Origin: a virus
Virus record (IMG/VR): IMGVR_UViG_3300033141_000124
Location: 46,544-110,543 of that record
Strand: one strand, 5' to 3'
Length of the DNA stretch: 64,000 nt
In this document: one piece after another, positions 7,720-16,824 of the stretch
Numbering within the stretch: position 1 is the first letter of the stretch
How the letters are laid out: each line of letters begins with the position of its first letter
Notes under the pieces: generated by a model
The model's database searches: none
Seen by the model: the letters and a program-made list of their open reading frames with translations, nothing else
Told to the model about the DNA's origin: nothing
Position numbers and translations under genes: made by a program

Positions 7720-8394
7720 ATGTTAAGTACTAAAGATTTGTCTGTAGGATCAGGCAGTATTAAACCAGTTGCTGGTCCAGGTAATCAAAAGATTAAAATT
7801 AATTCTATTACTTTTGATCAAACACCTTATGACTCTGAGGCATATAATATTATGCTACATGTAGAAACAGAACCAGTTGAAGGAGAGTTTCAAGGTTTCC
7901 TAAAAGACATGAATAATCCTAATGGAGAACGTTATGAAGGCCAGGTTGGTAGAGTTAGATTCTCACCATATCCATATAAAGATACTGTTTTATCAAACGG
8001 TAATGAGATCAAAAGAGACAATGAAGTATTAAAAGCTATGGTATTTCTTGCTGAGGTTGTTGGTAAGAGAAATGAACTAGATGCTATTGAAGCTGCTACT
8101 ATTGAAGACTTTATGATTAAAGCTGCAAAGGTATGCTCAAACACTGGTTACATTAATGCTTGTCTAGGTGCACGTGAATGGGAAAACAAGGAAGGTTATG
8201 TAAACAATGACTTATTCTTACCTAAGAGAACAAGAGAAGGTGTGCCGTTAGAAGCTGTTGACACAGAGAATTCTAACATACTTACTTTTGATAAGAGTAA
8301 TAACCAACATTTCAGACCATTAGTTAAGAAGGAGAATGCTACTACTACTAGCTTTGAGCCTGCTGCAGCTAACGGTGATGACTTTGATTTGTAG
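7720..8394 (+). CDS. Single-stranded DNA-binding-like protein
   Basis: A 224-residue soluble protein with a beta-rich N-terminal two-thirds and a flexible Ala/Thr-rich linker ending in the acidic tip NGDDFDL, which resembles the acidic C-terminal tail of SSBs that docks partner proteins. It directly follows the Sak4-like ATPase, with an A-rich leader (7697-7719), and a terminator-like hairpin follows it. No OB-fold motif can be named with certainty, so the SSB call rests on tail, size and context. Confidence 0.6.
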   Translation: MLSTKDLSVGSGSIKPVAGPGNQKIKINSITFDQTPYDSEAYNIMLHVETEPVEGEFQGFLKDMNNPNGERYEGQVGRVRFSPYPYKDTVLSNGNEIKRDNEVLKAMVFLAEVVGKRNELDAIEAATIEDFMIKAAKVCSNTGYINACLGAREWENKEGYVNNDLFLPKRTREGVPLEAVDTENSNILTFDKSNNQHFRPLVKKENATTTSFEPAAANGDDFDL

Positions 8395-8411
8395 TTTGAA
8401 TCAGTAATGAT

Positions 8412-8444
8412 AAGGGTGGTTTTCGTGGTTGACTTACCACCCTT
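8412..8444 (+). terminator. Hairpin after SSB-like gene
   Basis: A perfect 9-base-pair stem (AAGGGTGGT at 8412-8420 with ACCACCCTT at 8436-8444) with a 15-base loop sits just after the stop at 8394; only a broken T-run (TTTGATTT region) follows. It may give partial termination so that the abundant SSB-like protein is made in excess of the primase. Confidence 0.6.
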
Positions 8445-8466
8445 TGATTTACACAATACTAATTAT

Positions 8467-8514
8467 ATGGAACCAGATTATGAATGGATGTGGGAAGTAG
8501 AAAACGCTAGATAA
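8467..8514 (+). CDS. Possible 15-codon leader peptide before primase
   Basis: ATG at 8467 opens a 15-codon frame (acidic, two Trp) whose TAA at 8512-8514 overlaps the primase ATG at 8514. The overlap is of the same TAATG kind used between proven-looking genes here, so it could couple translation. It is very short and could be chance. Confidence 0.25.
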   Translation: MEPDYEWMWEVENAR

Positions 8515-9488
8515 TGTTTAGTACTAAGAATTTAGTTCTACACCCATCAGACGTACCAAGCTATTGGGTATTTCAGTATTACTTAAATTTATCAGAGGCT
8601 CTTGTGGGCCAAGACATCAAGATTAAATCCATCTTTAATCCTAATGAGAGAACACCAAGCTTTTGTATTTATGTTGATAAAGCAGCAATGCAATATAAGT
8701 TTAAAGATTTCTCAACAGGTAAGAGTGGTAACAAGGTAGATCTTGTAAAGATGATGTTTAACATAGACTTTCCTATGGCATCTCAAAAGATTACTAATGA
8801 TTATAATGCACATGTCAAAGCTGGAGGATTCAAATCCCAACAGCTAACACCTCAACCAAAGTGGGAAGTTCAGTTCATAAAAGATACTGAGTGGACAGAA
8901 GCAGATGCTTCATTCTGGTTGCAGTTCAATATTGGTAAGAGTATACTTGATAAGTATAACGTTAAACCAATTGAGTATTATAACTTAGTAAAAGAAGAGA
9001 ACTATAAGGTTAAGAGTCTTAAGATAGAAGGTAAGTATATGTATGGTTATTATGATAAGGATGGTGATGTATATAAAATATACCAGCCATATAGTAAACA
9101 TAAGTTTCATAAAGTTAAAAGCTATCTGCAGGGATATGATCAGTTACAATATAATCAGCCGTATCTAGTGATATGTGCTTCTCTTAAAGATGCAATGTGT
9201 CTTGCTAGCATTGGTTATAATGTAGAGACTATTGCTCCTGATAGTGAGAATACTATGATTAAACCACACATAATAGAATACTTTAAAAAGAAATACAAAA
9301 AAGTTATAACTCTTCTAGATAATGATGAGGCCGGTAAGAAAGCTATAGATAGATATAGATCTATGTATAGAATAGATGGTCTTGTATTACCTATTTGTAA
9401 AGATATATCAGATGCTGTTAAGAAGATAGGTGTAAGCCAAGTTCATCAGAATCTAAGACCTTTACTCAAAGAAATACTAAATAAATAA
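8514..9488 (+). CDS. DNA primase, TOPRIM type (DnaG-like)
   Basis: The N-terminal 120 residues (NPNERTPSFCIYV, then YKFKDFSTGKSGN) match the catalytic N-domain that follows the zinc finger in DnaG-like phage primases; the zinc finger itself is absent. TOPRIM follows: VICASLKDAM at about 219-228 and TLLDNDEAGKKA with D269 and D271 of the DxD metal motif. The usual acidic residue in the first TOPRIM strand is replaced by Ala222/Ser223, a form also seen in some phage primases. It would make RNA primers for the family B polymerase at 16867. The start overlaps a 15-codon frame. Confidence 0.85.
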   Translation: MFSTKNLVLHPSDVPSYWVFQYYLNLSEALVGQDIKIKSIFNPNERTPSFCIYVDKAAMQYKFKDFSTGKSGNKVDLVKMMFNIDFPMASQKITNDYNAHVKAGGFKSQQLTPQPKWEVQFIKDTEWTEADASFWLQFNIGKSILDKYNVKPIEYYNLVKEENYKVKSLKIEGKYMYGYYDKDGDVYKIYQPYSKHKFHKVKSYLQGYDQLQYNQPYLVICASLKDAMCLASIGYNVETIAPDSENTMIKPHIIEYFKKKYKKVITLLDNDEAGKKAIDRYRSMYRIDGLVLPICKDISDAVKKIGVSQVHQNLRPLLKEILNK

Positions 9489-9490
9489 TT

Positions 9491-9880
9491 ATGATGAAAC
9501 ATAGATGGTTTATACCCGGTAATGTACCTAGTAGTAAGAATGGTAGAAGATGGACTGGTAAGTATTTTATTGCTAGCAAAGCTGTAATGAATTATAGAAA
9601 GGCTAGTAAAGAGTACTATGCTAAGTATGCTGAAGACTTCAGAAAAGAAGTTGATAAGCTTACTTCACCAGTTAGAATAAGTTTTGAGTTTATCAGAGGG
9701 ACTAGACATAAGTTTGATTATATTAACCCTGCACAAACAGTACAGGATGATATGGTTAAGCACGGATGGATAGAAGATGATAATGCAGAGTTTATTATAC
9801 CAGACTTCAAACAGTATTCTTATGACAAAGAGAACCCCGGTGTATGGATAGAATTAATATTAGATGAAGAAGAAATCTAG
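9491..9880 (+). CDS. rusA: RusA-like Holliday junction resolvase
   Basis: A 129-residue protein with the RusA layout: an N-terminal strand plus PSSKNGRR, a basic helix, then FDYINPAQTVQDDMVKHGWIEDDN, in which the spaced aspartates (FDYIN, QDDM, EDDN) match the metal-binding Asp cluster of RusA enzymes. RusA resolves four-way DNA junctions formed during recombination and replication. The ATG at 9491 has a second in-frame ATG one codon on. It overlaps the next gene by 17 bases. Confidence 0.85.
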   Translation: MMKHRWFIPGNVPSSKNGRRWTGKYFIASKAVMNYRKASKEYYAKYAEDFRKEVDKLTSPVRISFEFIRGTRHKFDYINPAQTVQDDMVKHGWIEDDNAEFIIPDFKQYSYDKENPGVWIELILDEEEI

Positions 9881-10178
9881 AAAGATAATAACAATAGATG
9901 AGTTTTTTACTCTAAGGGATATGTTCAGTGGAAGCAAAGAAGATGCAGCTATAGCACTAGCTATATACCAAGAACAGTATCAAGATAAAGATATATTAGA
10001 CAGGTTAATGTGTAAAGCTTTGATGTTTAAAGAGAGAGTTGACTTTTCTATTGCAGTTCAGTATACATTTCAGATGGGAATGTCTGATATGGATACCAAG
10101 AACATATATGCCTATATAGATATAAATAAAATGGATGAAATATATAATGAAATACTTAATAAAATAACAGATGATTAA
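9864..10178 (+). CDS. Hypothetical protein, 104 aa
   Basis: Overlaps the RusA-like gene by 17 bases and the VWA gene by 8. Basic N-terminal six residues, then a largely helical, acidic protein. No recognised family. Its codons overlap those of two confidently called genes in other frames, but it has a normal composition and fits the tiling. Confidence 0.65.
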   Translation: MKKKSRKIITIDEFFTLRDMFSGSKEDAAIALAIYQEQYQDKDILDRLMCKALMFKERVDFSIAVQYTFQMGMSDMDTKNIYAYIDINKMDEIYNEILNKITDD

Positions 10179-11334
10179 TATTCAAGATAGTGTTGCAAAG
10201 GCAACCAAGACTTTAATATTTTCTGAGCCCTTGTACGGGCTCTTTTTGATTGGTATCAATAAGAAATATAGCATACTTATACCTACAGCAGGTGTAAGTA
10301 AGAATAATATTGGAGTACAATTAACTATAAACCCTGAGTTCTTTACAGACTTATCACCTGATCATAGGTTAGGTCTAATAAAGCATGAGCTATTACATAT
10401 AGCATTTGGGCATTTAGTTCTTAGATCCAGATATGCAGACAAGAAACTATTTAATATTGCTGCAGACTTAGAGATCAATCAATATATAAGAGCAGATAGA
10501 TTACCAGAGGGTGGTTTATTGCTCAGTAGTTTTCCTGAATTAGACTTAGAGAAGAAGAAAGGTACTAACTATTACTATGAGAAACTGTTAGAAGCACAAC
10601 AGGATGGAACGTCTCCAACATTAGATTCTTTGATGAGTCAGATGCAAGGAGAAACACCATATTGTCACACTACATGGGATGACTTTAATGATATGTCAGA
10701 GGCTGATAAGAAACTATTACAAAAACAAATAGAACATCAGCTAAAAGAGGCAGCACAACAGACCATAAAGAAGTGTGGTAATATACCGGGAGAGCTTAAG
10801 AATATTATAGATAGAATTTTGCATGTTGAACCACCAAAGTTTGATTGGAAAGGATATCTAAAAAGATTTGTAGGCAACTCTAGTATAGTATATACTAAAA
10901 AGCTGAGACGTAAGTATAATAAAAGATACTCAGCTAATCCAGGTCTTAAGATTAAATTCAAGAATCATATTCTTGTTGGTGTTGACACAAGTGGATCAGT
11001 AAATAATGATGAGCTAAAAGAATTCTTTAGTGAGCTTACGCATATGCATAAGACAGGTCATAAGATTACAGTGGCTCAGTGTGATACTAAACTACATACT
11101 GTCAAAGAGTTTAATCCAAAAAGAGATTGGGAAATACATGGTCGTGGTGGGACTAGCTTCCAACCAGTAATTGATCATTATAATGAGAAGAGGAGTAGAT
11201 ATACTGCTTTAATATATTTAACAGATGGTGAGGCTTATGCTCCAGAGAACTGTCCAAACAATACGTTATGGGTACACAGTTCAAACTGTAGTATAAATGA
11301 AGAGTTACCAGGAAAGAAAATTCAACTTAATTAA
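10171..11334 (+). CDS. Metallopeptidase-like plus VWA-like protein (DUF2201 type)
   Basis: The N-terminal domain has KHELLHIAFGH with the HExxH zinc motif at His72-Glu73-His76, matching the putative metallopeptidase domain that heads DUF2201/VWA proteins. The C-terminal domain begins LVGVDTSGSV with the MIDAS motif D272-S274-S276 and later has LTDGEAYAPENC, the second VWA metal loop. The next gene encodes a MoxR-like AAA+ ATPase; VWA plus MoxR pairs act as chaperone-like machines that insert metals or remodel complexes. A terminator-like hairpin lies inside the first 26 codons. The target in this phage is unknown. Confidence 0.85.
   Translation: MINIQDSVAKATKTLIFSEPLYGLFLIGINKKYSILIPTAGVSKNNIGVQLTINPEFFTDLSPDHRLGLIKHELLHIAFGHLVLRSRYADKKLFNIAADLEINQYIRADRLPEGGLLLSSFPELDLEKKKGTNYYYEKLLEAQQDGTSPTLDSLMSQMQGETPYCHTTWDDFNDMSEADKKLLQKQIEHQLKEAAQQTIKKCGNIPGELKNIIDRILHVEPPKFDWKGYLKRFVGNSSIVYTKKLRRKYNKRYSANPGLKIKFKNHILVGVDTSGSVNNDELKEFFSELTHMHKTGHKITVAQCDTKLHTVKEFNPKRDWEIHGRGGTSFQPVIDHYNEKRSRYTALIYLTDGEAYAPENCPNNTLWVHSSNCSINEELPGKKIQLN
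10225..10247 (+). terminator. Intrinsic-terminator-like hairpin inside VWA gene
   Basis: GAGCCC (10225-10230), a 6-base loop, GGGCTC (10237-10242) and five T residues form a compact G+C stem with T-tail, lying within codons 19-26 of the VWA gene. G+C stems are rare in this AT-rich window. It could attenuate transcription into the VWA-MoxR genes. Confidence 0.5.
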
Positions 11335-11343
11335 TAAAAGAAA

Positions 11344-12615
11344 ATGGCACAAGTAAATTTAAATGTAACAGAACTTAAAGGATTTATTAATCACATTATT
11401 ACTAACAACAGATTTTTACAGAAGGACGGTAAGAACTCTGTATCTGTTGAGGTTGTAGGTGAATCAGGTATTGGTAAAACTTCAAGTATATTAGAACTAG
11501 CAAAAGAAAATAAACTAAACTTTGTAAAACTTAATCTAGCACAGATTGAGGAGCTAGGTGATCTTGTTGGTTTCCCAGTGCGTCAATTCCAGATGTACAA
11601 AGAGAAGACTATCACTAAACCAGCAAATAACTTAGCTATGGTCACAGCTACACAAAGAGCTGCTGGAGCAAGCCTTGCTAACTTAAATACCACAACTACA
11701 ACTAAGAAAGTAGGTATGTGGGTTGATGAGCTAGCAGTACAAGAGTATCTAAAGAATGGATACAAGATGACTGGTAAGAATAGAATGTCTTATTGTGCAC
11801 CAGAATGGATTGCAGATAAGAAAGAAGGTGGTATCCTACTACTAGATGACTGGAACCGTGCTGATGTAAGGTTTATTCAAGCAGTTATGGAATTAGTGGA
11901 CCGTCAGAGTTATATCTCATGGACATTACCAAAAGACTGGCACATAATTTTGACAGCAAACCCAGACAACGGAGATTATATGGTTAACAGTGTTGACTCA
12001 GCACAGAAGACTAGATATGTAACCGCTAACTTGAAGTTTGATGTTAATGTATGGGCAGCATGGGCAGAGGAAGCAGGGATTGATACTAGATGTATCAACT
12101 TCCTGTTGCTTCACCCAGAGTTAGTAACTCAAGAAACAAATGCAAGATCTATTACAACATTCTTCAATGCTATATCAAGCTTTGATAGTTTTGAAGATAA
12201 TCTATCTATGATCCAAATGATTGGTGAGGGTAGTGTTGGAGATGCATTTGCTTCTATGTTTACTACATTTATTAATAACAAATTGGACAAGCTTGTTACA
12301 CCTAAAGATTTATTGACACATGATAATGAACAATATATTCTTAATGAGCTTAGATCTTGTATTGGTAAAGATGATTCATACCGTGCAGATATTGCATCTA
12401 CATTAGCTACAAGACTTGGTAATTATTCTGTAGTATATTCTAAAGATAATACTATTAACCAGAAGATTACTGATAGACTTAAAGCTCTGTGTACACTAGA
12501 TTATTTTACTAATGATCTACAGTATCTTATTGTTAGAACCATCTTTAATGGTAATAAAAGTAAATTTAATAAACTAATGATGATCCCTGAGATTGTCAAA
12601 ATGACTATGAAATAA
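11344..12615 (+). CDS. MoxR-like AAA+ ATPase
   Basis: Walker A is GESGIGKT (39-46), Walker B is ILLLDDWNRAD (about 164-174), and HIILTANPDNGDY is sensor 1, the arrangement of the MoxR/dynein-related AAA_5 group. An insert between Walker A and B (about residues 75-160) is larger than the minimal core. The C-terminal 200 residues are helical and form the lid. It stands 9 bases after the VWA/metallopeptidase gene and is followed 1 base later by a hypothetical gene, so the three are likely one functional unit. The role in phage biology is not established. Confidence 0.9.
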   Translation: MAQVNLNVTELKGFINHIITNNRFLQKDGKNSVSVEVVGESGIGKTSSILELAKENKLNFVKLNLAQIEELGDLVGFPVRQFQMYKEKTITKPANNLAMVTATQRAAGASLANLNTTTTTKKVGMWVDELAVQEYLKNGYKMTGKNRMSYCAPEWIADKKEGGILLLDDWNRADVRFIQAVMELVDRQSYISWTLPKDWHIILTANPDNGDYMVNSVDSAQKTRYVTANLKFDVNVWAAWAEEAGIDTRCINFLLLHPELVTQETNARSITTFFNAISSFDSFEDNLSMIQMIGEGSVGDAFASMFTTFINNKLDKLVTPKDLLTHDNEQYILNELRSCIGKDDSYRADIASTLATRLGNYSVVYSKDNTINQKITDRLKALCTLDYFTNDLQYLIVRTIFNGNKSKFNKLMMIPEIVKMTMK

Positions 12616-12616
12616 A

Positions 12617-13666
12617 ATGGCAAAGAAGACAGTATATCAACAATTTAATACTGATGCTTTAAAACATTTTGGGCTTGATGGTGACTCTAAATACGGAGTC
12701 ATCGTCAACCATAGTGTGGAAGAAGTACTAGTTACACAAGATGTAACTACATATGAAAAAATACATTCTATATTGTATAAGGATACGGTTACTGATCAGA
12801 CATTACAAATGTACAAGAAAGCTTTTGTACTGCCTAACAGTGAGGTATCACTTGACAGAATTAAAGCTGCATTAAGAGAGCATAAGATTACAGTTACTAA
12901 TGATTATGAGCTAGCAGATCTTATAGTTACACATGGTAGATTCTCTGGAAGACAATTACAAAATGGTGAGAATATTCCAACTACATCTATGATGTCTAAG
13001 CTATGGAACTATGAAACTACTATAGAAGGTTCTATAAGTCAGAGTTCATCACCTATAAATAGTTTAATCCAGAACTATGATGGTCCAGTTATTATAGATG
13101 AAAAGATCACTAAAAGGATTAGATATTATGATTTAGAGACTGATGAAGCTTTGTATGATAATTGGATGATTACAGGTCTTGCAGTTAACATAGCTCATCT
13201 TATAGATACAGGTTCATTAGATGTTGTAGACGTTGGAACAGTATTGCATAGTTCAGCAAATAGATGTATATTAGATGAAGAATTATTAAGTGATATAATT
13301 GCTCAAGTTAATTCTCATAATAATGATGATGTAGCTTTGGCAGGTAAGATTATTCCTACCATAGATTATACTAAAAATCTGCATCTGTTCTGGGTTTTGA
13401 CTCAAGAATGTTATAGAATAACCCATGCTTATAATAGAGATAAAGATATTCAGTACTGGTTGAGTCAGTCAAACTTTAGTAAGATATCTGATTTTAATGC
13501 AGAGGCTATGATATTATATCTAGAGGAGGAAGGACTATTGGATTCTAAAGCATTTAGATATTTAGAACCAAGAGTAAGAAGTGAGATAACAATACACAAT
13601 AGAGACTTGTATGTATTTAAAGTCTCTGTAAAGAAAGAATACCAAAAATATTTAAAAAATGTATAA
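12617..13666 (+). CDS. Hypothetical protein downstream of MoxR, 349 aa
   Basis: No family recognised with confidence. Residues about 70-110 (strand, helix KAALREHKI, strand ADLIVTHGRF) resemble a small alpha/beta domain such as BRCT, but this is a shape resemblance only. The C-terminal part is helical with a basic end. It abuts the MoxR gene and overlaps the next gene by 8 bases, so it may be the third partner of the VWA-MoxR pair. Confidence 0.7.
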   Translation: MAKKTVYQQFNTDALKHFGLDGDSKYGVIVNHSVEEVLVTQDVTTYEKIHSILYKDTVTDQTLQMYKKAFVLPNSEVSLDRIKAALREHKITVTNDYELADLIVTHGRFSGRQLQNGENIPTTSMMSKLWNYETTIEGSISQSSSPINSLIQNYDGPVIIDEKITKRIRYYDLETDEALYDNWMITGLAVNIAHLIDTGSLDVVDVGTVLHSSANRCILDEELLSDIIAQVNSHNNDDVALAGKIIPTIDYTKNLHLFWVLTQECYRITHAYNRDKDIQYWLSQSNFSKISDFNAEAMILYLEEEGLLDSKAFRYLEPRVRSEITIHNRDLYVFKVSVKKEYQKYLKNV

Positions 13667-14807
13667 TTATTATAAAATAAGTTTAAGCGTAAATAGCAAA
13701 GAATCATATACTTCAAATCAACTTAATGCACAGTCATTTAATTTAGATAAAGAAGGTATATTTTTATATAACACTAGCAACTGGCATCTTACAACAGAGG
13801 ATGCTAAGATGTTAGGTCTTTCAATATCCGGTGAAAAGCTAGATATACAAGGCAAAACTATATATAGATACCCAAAGTTGTCATTACCTAGACAGAAGGT
13901 GGACTTATTAAAAGGTTCATATGATGTTAAGGTATCAAGAAATCCTGTTACTGCTGATATTCATGTAGTATCAACAAAGTTTATTGAGAGTCTTGTTAAG
14001 TACAACTGGAATCCTGCATTCTCAAAGAGAAGAGTCTATGAGATGTTTATTAAAATGAGAGAGAAGGATTTGTTACATGAAGATCTTATGCCAAGCATAC
14101 GTAAGATGTTAGAAGATACTCACAATAGTGATATGTTTGCAATTGATATACCATATGCATATAATAACACATTTCATGGTCAGAAGGCTAATCATGTCCA
14201 GGATGTAAATGATATTATATCAGAAACTAAAAAGACTGCATTACATCAGAGATGTGGTATCATAGCAGATCCAGCTAAGATTAAACTATTTAATCAGCTT
14301 ACTAAGACTACAGCTAATATAGTATTAGATACAGAGATTAGTAAAAAGATTGATGAAAGTTTAGTAACTCTTGGAGAAGAAGACTATGTTAACCTTACTA
14401 CACAGATAAGAAGTGATAATATAGATGATAGAAGTGTTGCATTAGAGATGATGGCTAACTGTAATCTTGAAGAGTCATTTGATATTGTAACTATGATATA
14501 TTATTTTAACTTTGAGTATTGTAAGTCAACTTCAAATTGGAATACAGTAAATGTAAAAGCAATGAAGAATAGACTTACTGAGATAGCAGGAGGATGTCAG
14601 AGAGCACAAGGATTTACTTATAATAGGCTTGTAAATTTTCTTATTAAACAAGGTAAGTTAACTCCATTTGTTATTAAAACTTGTAAGGATATGATACATA
14701 AACATGTATTGAAAGCCAATGCGTTAAATGACATATGGAAGATAGATATGGAAAGTATATATCTTAATGAGGATTTACAAAAACATATAATAGAAAAAGA
14801 TGCATAA
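13659..14807 (+). CDS. Hypothetical protein, 382 aa
   Basis: Overlaps genes on both sides by 8 bases. A soluble, helical, Lys-rich protein without recognisable motifs. It sits between the MoxR-associated gene and the PD-(D/E)XK nuclease. The C-terminal 150 residues contain several Met/Asn-rich helices and a CxxAQGF segment. Function unknown. Confidence 0.7.
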   Translation: MYNYYKISLSVNSKESYTSNQLNAQSFNLDKEGIFLYNTSNWHLTTEDAKMLGLSISGEKLDIQGKTIYRYPKLSLPRQKVDLLKGSYDVKVSRNPVTADIHVVSTKFIESLVKYNWNPAFSKRRVYEMFIKMREKDLLHEDLMPSIRKMLEDTHNSDMFAIDIPYAYNNTFHGQKANHVQDVNDIISETKKTALHQRCGIIADPAKIKLFNQLTKTTANIVLDTEISKKIDESLVTLGEEDYVNLTTQIRSDNIDDRSVALEMMANCNLEESFDIVTMIYYFNFEYCKSTSNWNTVNVKAMKNRLTEIAGGCQRAQGFTYNRLVNFLIKQGKLTPFVIKTCKDMIHKHVLKANALNDIWKIDMESIYLNEDLQKHIIEKDA

Positions 14808-15792
14808 AGATGAAAAGAAAGAGGAAGAGTTCTATGCAAATAAAGATTTTTGCTTTAGCTATTCCTCTTTAAATAAACTTATATTTTCTCCTTATTTATT
14901 TTATAAGGACTATATACTACAGGATCGTGAGATTAAAACAGATAAACATTTGATAGAAGGGAAGCTATTGCATTGTTTGATGTTTGAACCAGAAAGCTTT
15001 GATAAGAAGTTTGAGCTGGTTCCTGATAAACTTCCTAGTGATAACATACGTAAAGTCTTAAAAGATATGACATTCCATACAGATGCAAAGACCCTTGCTG
15101 ATTGTGAAGAGTTTGTTATATTAGACTCACTCAAGTCTATGAATCTATATCAATCTTTAAAAGCTGATGAAGCTAGATTAAATAAGATTAGAACTGAAGA
15201 AGCAGAAATGTATTGGAAGTTTATAAATAATAGAGATAAAGATGTAATAGACAGAGATACATTTGATAGAGTTGGTGTTAGTATAAATTACCTGAAGAAT
15301 AATGAAGAGGTACTAGATATACTAGTAAATGATGCACCAACAGATTTTGATTTAGATCCAGTTACATATTACAAAGAACAATATCTTAAATCAGAATTAG
15401 TTGACTGTGATTTTGGTTTACATGGTTATGTAGATTTCTATAAAGTAGATACTGATAAGAAAGAAGTTACTATAGTTGACTTGAAGACAACAGGTAAAAC
15501 TGTTTCAGACTTCAAAGAGACAATTGACTTCTATAATTATTGGTTACAAGCAGCTATATATATGAAGTTAGTATATGATTCTCTTGGAGATGATAGAGAT
15601 GAATACAAGATACAATTTAAGTTCATAGTAATAGATAAATACTATCAAGTATATGTGTTTGATGTCACTGATCAGACAATAAATGACTGGGCAGATGGCT
15701 TTGCGGGTGTATTAAATGTAGCAAAATTCCACTATAATAGCAGAAATTACTCTCTTCCAATGGATATGTTAGTAAATAAGGTTAAATTATAG
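14800..15792 (+). CDS. PD-(D/E)XK exonuclease (RecE/Cas4/YqaJ-like)
   Basis: The N-terminal SYSSLNKLIFSPYLFYKDYI is the start typical of RecB/Cas4-type nucleases, followed by EGKLLHCLMFEP, a helix carrying the conserved His. The catalytic core is HGYVDF (Asp212) and IVDLKTT (Asp227, Lys229), and WLQAAIYMK supplies the Gln/Tyr motif. This set fits phage exonuclease VIII-like/DUF3799 enzymes that resect double-strand ends. With the Sak4-like annealer and SSB-like protein it completes a single-strand-annealing recombination set. Confidence 0.85.
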   Translation: MHKDEKKEEEFYANKDFCFSYSSLNKLIFSPYLFYKDYILQDREIKTDKHLIEGKLLHCLMFEPESFDKKFELVPDKLPSDNIRKVLKDMTFHTDAKTLADCEEFVILDSLKSMNLYQSLKADEARLNKIRTEEAEMYWKFINNRDKDVIDRDTFDRVGVSINYLKNNEEVLDILVNDAPTDFDLDPVTYYKEQYLKSELVDCDFGLHGYVDFYKVDTDKKEVTIVDLKTTGKTVSDFKETIDFYNYWLQAAIYMKLVYDSLGDDRDEYKIQFKFIVIDKYYQVYVFDVTDQTINDWADGFAGVLNVAKFHYNSRNYSLPMDMLVNKVKL

Positions 15793-15793
15793 T

Positions 15794-16366
15794 ATGGGAG
15801 TATATACAGAATATTTTCAGAAGAGTAAGGTCTTCTTGTATCCTTTATTAAAGTTTAGGAAGGGACTGAAATATGTTCCTTCTCAAACTTATATTGGGTG
15901 GAGTGACGTTTATGAGACTGAAGATATGATGTTTCTATGTTTATATAATACAAAGTTAACAGACTCTTTTAATGTATTTGCAAAGAGGCATCTAATACCC
16001 CATCCTATGTACAGAGCTTTTACTTCTTTATCAGAGAAAGAACAGCTGTTTATGTTTGACTTTAGTAGATTCAAAAATGATTGGAAAAGATTTATAGATG
16101 GTAAATACTCTCAGTTTAGTTTATCAACCAAAGTAACTATATTAGATTACTTTGATGATAAGAAAACTGTAAATTATATACAAGGGTTTTTATCTCCAGA
16201 AGATGTACATGAAGAATATGCTAATAAACTTAATGTTAAACTAGATATACTACAAAAAGTACATGAGGTATGTACTGCACCAGACTTGGAAAAAGAAATT
16301 TTAGTTGATAATAATTATGTTTTGTATCAATTATTAAAAGAAAGTTCCATATCTTTGACAAAATAA
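15794..16366 (+). CDS. Hypothetical protein, 190 aa
   Basis: Starts 1 base after the nuclease stop. The first half is aromatic- and Lys-rich (many Phe and Tyr), the second is a mix of helices with the C-terminal Leu/Ser tail. No recognised motif. Context suggests a replication/recombination accessory role, nothing more. Confidence 0.7.
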   Translation: MGVYTEYFQKSKVFLYPLLKFRKGLKYVPSQTYIGWSDVYETEDMMFLCLYNTKLTDSFNVFAKRHLIPHPMYRAFTSLSEKEQLFMFDFSRFKNDWKRFIDGKYSQFSLSTKVTILDYFDDKKTVNYIQGFLSPEDVHEEYANKLNVKLDILQKVHEVCTAPDLEKEILVDNNYVLYQLLKESSISLTK

Positions 16367-16376
16367 ATAAACCAAT

Positions 16377-16793
16377 ATGGCACAAATAGGTCAGAATATG
16401 ATGTTAGTTCATTCCACATTTAGGAATGCTAAATCATTTACATTAATTCCAGTGAGTCAAGACTCACCATATGTAGAAGCTATGTTTGATCCTGCATCAG
16501 GCATCTTAGCTGTTATCAGTAAAGTAATGAAACAATCTTATCACATGGTTCCTAAATTAGATGATGAAGGTCAACCAATGAGATTAAAGAAACCAAACAT
16601 GCAAACTGGTAAGACTGTAAAAGAAGAGAGAAGATTAGTAGATACATTCTCTGAATTTTATCTTAATGATAAAACTGATATAGAAACTTTTATTCATATG
16701 TTTGCTGTGAATGCAGATACATTTGATTATAAAGAGTACTTTGTTGATGTAAAGGAGACTAAAACATCACCAATTATTTTACCTGGTCAATAG
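16377..16793 (+). CDS. Hypothetical protein before terminator, 138 aa
   Basis: A small mixed alpha/beta protein with several Met residues and a central Lys-rich loop (about residues 68-85). It is the last gene before a strong intrinsic terminator, so it ends the transcription unit that begins with UNG or earlier. Function unknown. Confidence 0.7.
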   Translation: MAQIGQNMMLVHSTFRNAKSFTLIPVSQDSPYVEAMFDPASGILAVISKVMKQSYHMVPKLDDEGQPMRLKKPNMQTGKTVKEERRLVDTFSEFYLNDKTDIETFIHMFAVNADTFDYKEYFVDVKETKTSPIILPGQ

Positions 16794-16824
16794 CCTCCTA
16801 TAACTCTATTGACTATAAAAAAAG

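Noticed and set aside
12617-13666. BRCT domain in the 349-residue protein
   Set aside because: Only a general strand-helix-strand likeness near residues 70-110; no conserved BRCT Trp or Gly-Gly pattern.
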